Shown here one piece after another: positions 19,063-26,202 of a DNA stretch of 36,317 nucleotides. The notes under the pieces are model-generated. The model saw only the letters and a program-made list of their open reading frames with translations, did no database searches and had not been told where the DNA came from. Each line of letters opens with the position of its first letter. Within the stretch, counting starts at the first letter, position 1. Source of the DNA: a bacterium (GTDB lineage: Bacteria; Joyebacterota; Joyebacteria; Joyebacterales; Joyebacteraceae); the NCBI GenBank assembly GCA_029990205.1, contig JAPEKQ010000021.1:1-36317 (forward strand), given 5' to 3'. The translations under genes were made by a program, and so were the position numbers.

Positions 19063-20412
19063 CTACACTTTGAGCATGCGCGTGAGGTTCTCGATGTCGC
19101 GCCGTGTCTGTCCGTTGTTCTCGAACTCCTCGGTGATCTTGCGGTGCGCGTGGAGCACGGTGGTGTGATCGCGTCCGCCGAACTGCTCACCGATCTGCGC
19201 GAGTGACATGTGCGTCAGTTCGCGCGCAAGGTACATCGCGACCTGTCGTGCGTGCGCGATCTGACTCGCGCGGCCTCGCGCCTTCATCTTCTCGACCGGA
19301 ACGCCGTAGGTCTCCGCGACCGCCTGCTGGATGCGAGCGACCGAGACCGGTCCGCGAGGCTTCCCGAGAAACTCCGAGAGAACCTCCTGCGCCAGGTCGG
19401 TCGTCATCTCGCTTCCGGTGAGGCTCGAGAACGCCAGGAGTCTCACGAGCGAACCTTCGAGCTCGCGGATGTTCGTCGAGACGCTGTTCGCGATGAGGTG
19501 GATGACGTCGTTCGGGATCGAGATCCCGTCGAGTTCCGCCTTCCGGTTGAGGATGGCGATGCGCGTCTCGAGGTCCGGCGCCTGGATATCCGTCACGAGG
19601 CCCGACTCGAAGCGCGAGACCAGTCGCTCTTCGAGTGTCGCGATCTGCTTCGGCGGCCTGTCGCTCGTCAGGACGATCTGCTTGTGGGCGAGATAGAGCG
19701 CGTTGAACGTGTGGAAGAACTCTTCCTGCGTGCTCTCCTTGCCCGCGAGGAACTGCACGTCGTCGATGAGGAGCAGGTCCTTGCTGCGGTACTTGTCCCT
19801 GAACTCGAGCGTCGTGCCCCGCTGGATGGACGTGATGAGCTCGTTCATGAACGTCTCCGAGGAGACGTAGTAGACCGACATCTCGGGCCGGTGCTCCCGG
19901 ACGTAGTGACCGATGGCCTGCATGAGATGGGTCTTACCGAGCCCAACACCGCCACATATAAACAGCGGGTTATACGTAGTACCTGGCGCCTCCGCTACTG
20001 CCATAGAAGCAGCCTGCGCAAAGCGGTTGCCATTCCCCACGACGAAAGTCGTGAACGAATATCGTGGGTTCAGCTGGCACTCATCAGCCGCGACTGTGGT
20101 CAGCGGCGGAGGCGCAGGTCTTCGTGTCGAAACCGGCTCGTATTCGTCTGGTCGGCGGTGGGAGACCTGGAAATCGGCCTTGAGAGGCTCTCCAGCGTGC
20201 TCCTCGATCGCCCGGCTGATGAGCGTCATGTAGTGCTCTTCGAGCCAATCAGCGAAAAACCGGTTCGGAACTTCGATCCTCAGTGTTCCATCGGTGAGCT
20301 CGACGGCTTTGGTCGGCTCAAACCACGTGCGAAAACTCTGGCCCTCGGTCTCTTCTCGTATGGTCTCGAGGCAATGTGTCCAGAGGTCGCCGGCGGTCAA
20401 TGTTGTCCTCAT
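19063..20412 (-). CDS. dnaA: chromosomal replication initiator DnaA
   Basis: A 449-residue DnaA. Domain I (about 1-85, LWTHCLETIREETEGQSFRTWFEP) is followed by a short linker, the AAA+ domain with Walker A GGVGLGKTHL and Walker B LLLIDDVQFLAGKE, and a C-terminal DNA-binding domain with the signature GGRDHTTVLHAHRKI. It binds TTATCCACA boxes and opens oriC. The ATG at 20412 lies in an 11-bp tandem repeat; the upstream copy supplies the AGGA ribosome site and also a spurious ATG that reads only four codons before a TGA overlapping the true start. DnaA boxes lie within 50 bases of the start, so autoregulation is likely. Confidence 0.97.
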   Translation of the reverse strand: MRTTLTAGDLWTHCLETIREETEGQSFRTWFEPTKAVELTDGTLRIEVPNRFFADWLEEHYMTLISRAIEEHAGEPLKADFQVSHRRPDEYEPVSTRRPAPPPLTTVAADECQLNPRYSFTTFVVGNGNRFAQAASMAVAEAPGTTYNPLFICGGVGLGKTHLMQAIGHYVREHRPEMSVYYVSSETFMNELITSIQRGTTLEFRDKYRSKDLLLIDDVQFLAGKESTQEEFFHTFNALYLAHKQIVLTSDRPPKQIATLEERLVSRFESGLVTDIQAPDLETRIAILNRKAELDGISIPNDVIHLIANSVSTNIRELEGSLVRLLAFSSLTGSEMTTDLAQEVLSEFLGKPRGPVSVARIQQAVAETYGVPVEKMKARGRASQIAHARQVAMYLARELTHMSLAQIGEQFGGRDHTTVLHAHRKITEEFENNGQTRRDIENLTRMLKV

Positions 20413-20424
20413 GTTGTCCTCATG

Positions 20425-20433
20425 TTATCCACA
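20425..20433 (+). promoter_or_regulatory. DnaA box, exact TTATCCACA
   Basis: An exact match to the consensus, 12 bases upstream of the dnaA start codon. Confidence 0.9.
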
Positions 20434-20446
20434 TGGAGTTAACAAG

Positions 20447-20455
20447 TTATCCACA
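20447..20455 (+). promoter_or_regulatory. DnaA box, exact TTATCCACA
   Basis: An exact match in the same orientation as the previous box, 22 bp apart (about two helical turns), so both face the same side of the helix. An exact minus-strand TTGACA at 20471-20476 could be the dnaA -35 element; its -10 would overlap this box, as expected for autorepression, but the -10 itself is poor. Confidence 0.9.
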
Positions 20456-20552
20456 GATGGAGCATTCAGCTGTCAATCCGCGAAAATCGGCGTTTTCGAG
20501 CCAAGGACGCAGAAAAGCAGGAGTCGCGACTATCGACACAGCTGCGCCCAAT

Positions 20553-20561
20553 TGTGGATAA
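20553..20561 (-). promoter_or_regulatory. DnaA box, exact, opposite orientation
   Basis: TGTGGATAA, the reverse complement of the consensus, adjacent to the T-rich stretch that may be the unwinding element. Confidence 0.9.
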
Positions 20562-20757
20562 CGTGCTAACTTCTTATCTGATGTTTGGTTATGACGGCCA
20601 CCGTTCGGCTCGCTGCTGATGCGCTGGGGTGGGTCTGGCCGTAGTGCCGTGGGGCCGCCTGACATTGACTTTGTGTGTCGCCTGCGATCGCCGGTTATGC
20701 ACGACTGCTGTGGCGACGGGGCATAGTATCACCATGCCCGATTTCGTGCAAGCACTT

Positions 20758-20781
20758 TTCGTGGTTGACACGAACTTTTTT
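20758..20781 (+). terminator. terminator-like hairpin in oriC
   Basis: Stem TTCGTG/CACGAA with a 5-base loop, then C and six T. The stem is weak, and no gene reads into it, so it may block stray transcription or simply be an AT-rich origin element. Confidence 0.35.
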
Positions 20782-20890
20782 CCACAATGCGCTACGATGC
20801 CTAGTGCGTGGGCGTTTGCGCGTTGTGGCGAGTGCGGTCGGAGGGTGGCGGAGAGGGCGTGGAGTGCAGAGATCGGAGGCGTGACGGAGG

Positions 20891-20920
20891 GGGTGTTGGC
20901 ACCCGTGAACAGCTGTTCAC
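20891..20920. repeat. two abutting palindromes in oriC
   Basis: GGGTG-TTGG-CACCC (20891-20904) is followed without a gap by the perfect 16-bp palindrome GTGAACAGCTGTTCAC (20905-20920). The second resembles a dimeric regulator operator. No regulator gene is nearby. Confidence 0.6.
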
Positions 20921-21163
20921 AGTGAATGCGGGTGTCTGTGCGGTTTGCGGCGGCTCGCGAGGGGGTATGGGGGCGCTCGTGACCCGCAAGAGCGTCTGCG
21001 GGGGGCCTGGTGTGCGCGATGGAGCCGCTTGGGCGCCCGGGAAGCGCCCCGGGGCTCGGCTGGTGCCCGGTGCACATCCGGTGTATACATATGGAGGAGC
21101 CTTGGACAGCCGGCACCAGCGAGCGCGGTGCGAGGCGGACCGCCCCAGAACGGCGGAATCCGC

Positions 21164-21192
21164 TTGACACTCGCACACTCTCGCGATAAGAT
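21164..21192 (+). promoter_or_regulatory. promoter of the rpmH operon
   Basis: Exact TTGACA (21164-21169), a 17-bp spacer and TAAGAT (21187-21192). Transcription would start near 21199, about 45 bases before rpmH. The 14 bases around the -35 (21159-21172) are identical to those of the parA promoter. Confidence 0.8.
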
Positions 21193-21243
21193 ATCGGGTT
21201 TGGATGTACATCGTAACTACGAACGAACAACACTGAGGGAATC

Positions 21244-21381
21244 ATGAAGCGGACCTACCAGCCAAAGAAGCGCAGAGGTAAGAGGAAGCACGGGTTTCTG
21301 AGCCGCAGCTCGTCCGCGGGCGGACGCAAGGTCCTTGCCCGGCGTCGCGCCAAAGGCAGGAAGAAACTGACGACCCGGTAG
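21244..21381 (+). CDS. rpmH: ribosomal protein bL34
   Basis: A 45-residue basic protein, [21 protein letters not shown] to KGRKKLTTR, matching bL34 along its whole length. It is part of the large ribosomal subunit. It is the first gene of the rpmH-rnpA-yidD-yidC-jag set, is preceded by GAGGGA, and ends 7 bases before rnpA. Confidence 0.96.
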   Translation: MKRTYQPKKRRGKRKHGFLSRSSSAGGRKVLARRRAKGRKKLTTR

Positions 21382-21388
21382 GTGCGCT

Positions 21389-21739
21389 GTGGCGTCCTTC
21401 AGGCTGCCCAGGGGCAGGATGATCAGAGAACGTTCGCTCCTGGATGATACGATCAGGACCGGACAGGTGTTGCGTACGCGCTATTTCCGTATGCACTGGC
21501 TGACCGGAGAGGGGCCGCCGGGACTGGCGTTCCTGGCGGGACGAAGAGTCGGAGGAGCTGTTCAGAGGAATCGCGCCAAGAGGGTCCTTCGGGAAGCCTT
21601 CAGAACGACCGAGCAGGATCTTGCAGGAATCGCGACCCTCATCCTCGTAGCTACTGACCTCACGGCTCGAGCGCCTCATGCCGATGTGAAGGCCGCGCTC
21701 GCAGCCGCTCTGAAGCAGGTCTCCGACCCTACTGGCTGA
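21389..21739 (+). CDS. rnpA: RNase P protein component
   Basis: A 116-residue protein subunit of RNase P, which matures the 5' ends of tRNAs together with its RNA. The diagnostic basic motif is present: GRRVGGAVQRNRAKRVLREAFR. The N-terminal FRLPRGRMIRERSLLDDTIRTG corresponds to the usual start of the fold. The GTG at 21389 is chosen since it follows AGGTG and lies 7 bases after rpmH. No gene for the RNA component is in the window. Confidence 0.93.
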   Translation: MASFRLPRGRMIRERSLLDDTIRTGQVLRTRYFRMHWLTGEGPPGLAFLAGRRVGGAVQRNRAKRVLREAFRTTEQDLAGIATLILVATDLTARAPHADVKAALAAALKQVSDPTG

Positions 21740-21784
21740 AGCGGGTTTGATGAGGCCACCTCGGGTGGCCAGGACACACGATTG

Positions 21785-22057
21785 ATGCAGACCTCGATCG
21801 CTTCTTCGAGGCCGGTCTCGGCATCGATGCCGAGGGGTCCACACGCAGCGACGCGTGCGCTCGTCCGGATCATCCGGGCGTACCAGCGTATCGTGTCGCC
21901 GATTCTCCCCGCCAGTTGTCGATACACCCCCTCATGTTCCGAGTACACCGCACAGGCGCTCACGTCGCACGGCATCGTGCGCGGTGCGTGGCTCTCCATG
22001 AAGAGGGTGGCGCGCTGTCATCCGTGGGCCGACGGTGGCTACGACCCCGTGCCCTGA
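21785..22057 (+). CDS. yidD: membrane protein insertion efficiency factor YidD
   Basis: A 90-residue YidD. The conserved core is complete: [26 protein letters not shown] with its cysteines, then [28 protein letters not shown]. YidD is a small membrane-associated protein that aids Sec/YidC-dependent insertion. The first 25 residues are a non-conserved extension, so the true start could be the ATG at 21785, a TTG at 21782 or an internal codon; AGGA lies about 10 bases upstream of the ATG. It sits in the usual place between rnpA and yidC. Confidence 0.9.
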   Translation: MQTSIASSRPVSASMPRGPHAATRALVRIIRAYQRIVSPILPASCRYTPSCSEYTAQALTSHGIVRGAWLSMKRVARCHPWADGGYDPVP

Positions 22058-22130
22058 GTCAGCGGCACATCGCAGGACCTTTTCGCGCGGACACATCACG
22101 TAGAACGTGTCGCGCCCCCGGGAGGTGTTG

Positions 22131-23990
22131 ATGGACCAGAGACGCGCGCTGATCGCCGTCGTCCTCATATTCGTCGTGCTCTTCGGATACAACTACTGGG
22201 CCGGGCAGCAGGCCAGACAGCGTGCCGAGCTCGAGGGCGCGGGAGACCCGACCGCGGCCGTCACTGAGACCACGGAAGGCACTGCGTCGAACGCCGTTGA
22301 ACCGGGCGGGACAGCGGCAGACGCCGGCGAGCCTGCGGAGCGGCGAACTCCCTCCGGCGATCTGGTCTCTGATGAGGTGATGGGGGAGAGCGTCGTCGAG
22401 AGCGTGACTCTCGAGCCCGAGCGCATCGTCACCGTCGCGACACCCATCTATGAAGCGAAGATCAGCACGCACGGCGCGGACATCGTGTCGTGGAAGCTCC
22501 TCGAGTACGACGCCGCCGACAGCGTGGCGGTGAACCTCGTCCCCGAGGGCTCGCGCGGACTGCCTCTGGCGGTCGGCTACGGACCCGAGACCGTGGAGGC
22601 GAGGCGCAGGGGCTTCGAGTACAACGGACCCGACCGCATCGATCTGACCGAGGGAAGTTCCTCCGCGACGCTCAGGTTCGAGTCCGTCGGCGCCGACGGC
22701 GTCAACCTCACGCGCATCTACACATTCGATCCGACGACATACGCATTCTCCACGACCGTCCAGGTGATCGTTCCGCCGGGCCCCGCGGCCAGGCGCGAAC
22801 TCAGTCTTGGATGGCCCGGGATCATGCCGACCGAAAGGAAGGAGGAGGACAGGGCCATTTCGTCCGTCGCGATGGTGGACGGAGGGGCCAGCAGGCACAA
22901 CCTCGGAGGGCTGAAGAAGGAGAGCAAGAAGGACGCGGGCGAGATCGCCTGGGTCACGTCGCAGTCGCGCTACTTCATGGCGGCGGTCGCGCCGGTCGAG
23001 AGCATGTTCGACGAGACGCTTCGCTTCGGCGATGAGGATCTCCGGACGGCCGGATTCGACGCGACGATGCAGTTCAATGGCGAGTCGGCAGAACAGACGT
23101 TCCTTGTCTACGCGGGACCCCAGGACTTCCTGGCCATCTCGAACCTCGGGATCGAGCTGGAGTCCGCGGTGGATCTCGGCTGGCGCGTGACCCGACCTCT
23201 GTCGGTGCTCATGCTCCGCGCGCTCACGGCCGTCTACAAGGTGATTCCGAACTACGGTCTCGTCATCATCCTCTTCTCGATCCTGACGAAGCTCGCGTTC
23301 TACAGGCTGACGCACAAGAGCTTCTCGGAGATGAAGCGGATGCAGGATCTCCAGCCGAAGCAGAAGGCTCTGCAGGAGAAGTACAAGGACGACAAGGAGG
23401 GGCTGGCCCAGGCGCAGATGGAGCTCTACAAGACGGAGAAGGTCAACCCGCTCGGCGGGTGTCTCCCGATGCTGCTCCAGATGCCCGTCTTCGTCGCGCT
23501 CTTCCAGGTGCTGCGCACCACCATCGAGCTTCGTGGCGCACCCTTCGCGCTGTGGATCACCGATCTGTCGCAGCCGGATACGATCGCGACGATCTTCGGG
23601 TTCCCGATCCACATCCTCCCGCTCGTCATGGGCGTCGGCATGCTCGTCCAGCAGAAGTTCACATCGAAGGATCCGCAGCAGGCCATGATGGGCAACCTCA
23701 TGCCCATCCTCTTCACGGCCATGTTCTACAACTTCGCATCGGGCCTGGTGCTCTACTGGTCCGTGAACACCGCTCTCAGCATCTGGCAGCAGTACTACAT
23801 CCACTCGGGCGGCAAGACGGAGGAGGCAGAGAGCGAGCCTGCCGTCGTTGCCACAGAAGCTACCTCGACCACGGCCGCGCCCGATTTCTCGGACGCGGAA
23901 CCCGCGCCCCCGACCAACGGTCCGACGAACGGTTCTGGACGGAAGACGAACGGTTCCGGACGGAAGAAGAAGGGGCGGCGGAAGAAGTAG
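22131..23990 (+). CDS. yidC: membrane protein insertase YidC
   Basis: A 619-residue YidC of the Gram-negative type: N-terminal anchor helix (RRALIAVVLIFVVLFGYNYWAG), a Pro/Ala/Thr-rich linker, a large periplasmic beta-sandwich domain (about 85-340), and the five-helix insertase core (about 355-570) with NYGLVIILFSILTKLAFYRLT, the coiled hairpin QDLQPKQKALQEKYKDDKEG, NPLGGCLPMLLQMPVF and GLVLYWSVNTALSIWQQ. The C-terminal 45 residues are disordered and end in a very basic tail (GSGRKKKGRRKK), a feature known in some marine bacterial YidCs to bind ribosomes. The ATG at 22131 follows GGGAGG. Confidence 0.96.
   Translation: MDQRRALIAVVLIFVVLFGYNYWAGQQARQRAELEGAGDPTAAVTETTEGTASNAVEPGGTAADAGEPAERRTPSGDLVSDEVMGESVVESVTLEPERIVTVATPIYEAKISTHGADIVSWKLLEYDAADSVAVNLVPEGSRGLPLAVGYGPETVEARRRGFEYNGPDRIDLTEGSSSATLRFESVGADGVNLTRIYTFDPTTYAFSTTVQVIVPPGPAARRELSLGWPGIMPTERKEEDRAISSVAMVDGGASRHNLGGLKKESKKDAGEIAWVTSQSRYFMAAVAPVESMFDETLRFGDEDLRTAGFDATMQFNGESAEQTFLVYAGPQDFLAISNLGIELESAVDLGWRVTRPLSVLMLRALTAVYKVIPNYGLVIILFSILTKLAFYRLTHKSFSEMKRMQDLQPKQKALQEKYKDDKEGLAQAQMELYKTEKVNPLGGCLPMLLQMPVFVALFQVLRTTIELRGAPFALWITDLSQPDTIATIFGFPIHILPLVMGVGMLVQQKFTSKDPQQAMMGNLMPILFTAMFYNFASGLVLYWSVNTALSIWQQYYIHSGGKTEEAESEPAVVATEATSTTAAPDFSDAEPAPPTNGPTNGSGRKTNGSGRKKKGRRKK
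23925..23966 (+). repeat. 21-bp tandem repeat in the yidC tail
   Basis: Two adjacent 21-bp units, 20 of 21 identical, encode two copies of TNGSGRK. The basic tail was therefore partly built by in-frame duplication. Confidence 0.85.
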
Positions 23991-24023
23991 GTCACCCGGG
24001 TGTCGCATGGAGGATATGAACTA

Positions 24024-24704
24024 ATGACCCGCGCAGTTGAGACGACTGGAAAGAGCGTCGCCGAAGCCACCATCGCAGGGCTTCGCGAACTCGGCATCGG
24101 CAGAGACGACGCACATATCGAGATCGTCAGCAAGGGGAGCCGCGGCTTCCTCGGAATCTTCGGTGGATCCCCGGCACGCGTTCGCATCTCGGCGCAGGCG
24201 GCGGCCGAAGACCGCGTCGAAGAGCTCGTGAAGGACATCATGAGCCGGATGGGTTTCAGCACGCAGCTTCATATCACCGAAGAGAAGAACGCGCTCATCG
24301 TCGACATCGAAACGGCCGGAGCCGACGGTCTTCTGATTGGCAAGGCCGGCAGCACGCTGAGCGCCGTGGAGTATCTGGTCAACCGGATCCTCCAGCGCGA
24401 GAACAAGCGCACGCCGCGAATCATCCTCGACGTCAGCGGCTACAAGCGCCGCCGCGAGGATTTCCTCAAGAGCAAGGCGCTGAGTCTCGCCGAGGAAGTG
24501 AAGTCAGCCAAGCAGCAGGTCACGATGGAGCCGCTCGACGCGGAGGACCGCAAGGTCGTCCACAACGTCCTGAAGTCCGTCTCGGGCGTCTCGACGAAGA
24601 GCGTCGGCAGCGGTCGCACGAAGAGCATCGTCGTCGTCCCCGCGGCCGAGAAGAAGTCGCGGAGCGGCGGACGGCGTCCGCGTAGAAGGAAACGTCGCAA
24701 CTAG
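24024..24704 (+). CDS. jag: Jag/KhpB, RNA-binding protein
   Basis: A 226-residue Jag (KhpB) protein. The Jag-N domain reads TTGKSVAEATIAGLRELGIGRDDAHIEIVSKGSRGFLGIFGGSPARV. A KH domain follows with LIGKAGSTLSAVEYLVNRIL, and then an R3H domain (RREDFLKSKALSLAEEVKSAKQ...EPLDAEDRKVVHNVLK). The KH loop has GKAG where GKRG is usual. The last 20 residues are very basic (GGRRPRRRKRRN). It binds RNA and is linked to envelope and cell-division control in Gram-positive bacteria. The ATG at 24024 is chosen with GGAGG 10 bases upstream; a GTG at 24000 would overlap that ribosome site. Confidence 0.92.
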   Translation: MTRAVETTGKSVAEATIAGLRELGIGRDDAHIEIVSKGSRGFLGIFGGSPARVRISAQAAAEDRVEELVKDIMSRMGFSTQLHITEEKNALIVDIETAGADGLLIGKAGSTLSAVEYLVNRILQRENKRTPRIILDVSGYKRRREDFLKSKALSLAEEVKSAKQQVTMEPLDAEDRKVVHNVLKSVSGVSTKSVGSGRTKSIVVVPAAEKKSRSGGRRPRRRKRRN

Positions 24705-24736
24705 CCCTCGGGCAGCAGGCGACACTGGGAGTAGAC

Positions 24737-26128
24737 ATGAGCGCATTGCCCGGGGACACGATCGCGGCGATCTCAACGCCGCCGGGCCCCGGGGGCGTAG
24801 CGCTGGTACGGCTTTCGGGGCCGCGGGCCATGGAGATCGCAGATGCGGTCTTCCGTGGTGCGCGGCCTCTGCTTGATTGCCCCACGCACACGGTTCACCA
24901 CGGCCGCGTCTTCGACGCCGGTGGCGCCGAGGTCGACGAGGTCCTCGCGACCGTGCTCCGCGCGCCTTCGAGCTACACCACCGAGGACATGATCGAGTTC
25001 GGGTGTCACGGCGGGACGATGGCGTCGCGTCGTGTGCTCGACGCGTGTCTCGCCGCGGGAGCGCGGCCGGCGCGTCAGGGAGAGTTCACCGAGCGCGCGT
25101 TCCTCGGCGGACGGATCGACCTCGTCCAGGCGGAAGCGGTCGCGGATATCATCGCGGCGCAGACGCGCGAGGGTCTTGCGCTCGCGCTTGGTCAGCTCGA
25201 GGGCGGACTGTCGGGGAGACTCGCCGAGCTTCGACAGACGCTCGTCGACTATCGCGCCGAGGTCGAGGCGCTCATCGACTTCTCGGACGAGGACATCGAA
25301 CCCGCGACGATGGATGCCATCGCCGCGCTCGGCGAACGCGCCGGGGGAGTGGCGCGCGAACTGCTCGCGACGGCCGACTACGGCGTCGCCGTGCGCGAGG
25401 GTGTCTCGGTGGCCATCGTCGGTCGGCCGAACGTCGGGAAGTCGACGATCATGAACGCGCTCTTGAAGCGCGAGCGCGCGATCGTCACCGACGAACCGGG
25501 AACAACACGCGATGTCATCGAGGAGACGATGTCGGTCGGCGGCATCGCGGTGCGACTCATCGACACGGCGGGATGGCGCGACGCGTCGAGCGCCGCGGAG
25601 GTCGAGGGCGTCAGACGCGCACGCGCGGCCGCCGGTGGCGCGGACCTCACCCTCCACGTTCTCGATGCAGGGGATGGCGTGACCGAAGAGGATGAGGAGA
25701 TAGCGCGCGCGCTCACCGAGAACGATGCCGCGTGGCCGCTCGTGGTGATCAACAAGATGGATGTGGTCGACGACGGTGCCGAGGGTGAAGCGCTTCACGG
25801 CATCGCGCACGCGGTCGCGATCTCCGCGCTGACGGGGGAGGGGCTCGACGAGCTTCGCGCCGCGTTGGAGCGCGCCATCGTTCCGTCACACGAGGAGACG
25901 CCGAGCGATGACGGTCCTGTCGTGACGAACGCGCGTCACGTCGATGCGCTGATGCGGACCGAGGCGGCAACCGTCCGGTCGCTCGATCAGCTGCGTGCCG
26001 GAGCGCCAGCGGACATCGTCGCGCAGGAGATAGCCGACGCGGCGGACGCGCTCGGCGACATCACGGGCGAGACCGTCCCTGAGGACGTGCTGCATCGCGT
26101 CTTCGAGCGGTTCTGCGTCGGGAAGTAG
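24737..26128 (+). CDS. mnmE: tRNA modification GTPase MnmE
   Basis: A 463-residue MnmE (TrmE). With MnmG it builds the (carboxymethyl)aminomethyl group on wobble uridine 34 of certain tRNAs. The N-terminal folate-binding domain starts GDTIAAISTPPGPGGVALVRLSG. The embedded G domain has G1 GRPNVGKS (about 230), the switch region EPGTTRDVIEE, G3 DTAGWRD and G4 NKMD. The C-terminal catalytic cysteine motif is FCVGK, equivalent to the CIGK of E. coli. The ATG is preceded by GGGAG. The gene is followed by a 25-bp repeat and then mnmG. Confidence 0.97.
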   Translation: MSALPGDTIAAISTPPGPGGVALVRLSGPRAMEIADAVFRGARPLLDCPTHTVHHGRVFDAGGAEVDEVLATVLRAPSSYTTEDMIEFGCHGGTMASRRVLDACLAAGARPARQGEFTERAFLGGRIDLVQAEAVADIIAAQTREGLALALGQLEGGLSGRLAELRQTLVDYRAEVEALIDFSDEDIEPATMDAIAALGERAGGVARELLATADYGVAVREGVSVAIVGRPNVGKSTIMNALLKRERAIVTDEPGTTRDVIEETMSVGGIAVRLIDTAGWRDASSAAEVEGVRRARAAAGGADLTLHVLDAGDGVTEEDEEIARALTENDAAWPLVVINKMDVVDDGAEGEALHGIAHAVAISALTGEGLDELRAALERAIVPSHEETPSDDGPVVTNARHVDALMRTEAATVRSLDQLRAGAPADIVAQEIADAADALGDITGETVPEDVLHRVFERFCVGK

Positions 26129-26175
26129 CCTGATGTGAGGTCACGTGAAGTAGCATGATGTGAGGCAGTGTGAAG
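26126..26175 (+). repeat. 25-bp imperfect tandem repeat after mnmE
   Basis: Two adjacent 25-bp units begin TAGC(C/A)TGATGTGAGG and end GTGAAG; 20 of 25 positions agree. The first unit starts at the mnmE stop codon, and a third partial copy (GTGAAGTGATG) follows. They fill most of the 74-bp gap before mnmG. Confidence 0.8.
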
Positions 26176-26202
26176 TGATGCAACTCCAGGCCGGGCAATC
26201 AT

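Larger units (their letters stand above)
20413..21163. other. oriC / origin region between dnaA and rpmH
   Basis: This non-coding 750-bp gap lies exactly where gene orientation diverges, and it is bounded by dnaA and rpmH as in many bacteria. Three exact DnaA boxes occur in its first 150 bases. A T-rich stretch (ACTTCTTATCTGATG, 20568-20582) next to the third box is a candidate unwinding site. Further right are a hairpin with a T6 run (20758-20781) and two abutting palindromes (20891-20920). The remainder up to 21160 is very GC-rich and has several short inverted repeats but no convincing gene. Confidence 0.85.

Noticed and set aside
20589-21245. Long open frame (218 codons) across oriC on the minus strand
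   Set aside because: It has no recognisable domain, crosses the DnaA-box-flanking region and the rpmH promoter, and several other frames are equally open because of high GC.
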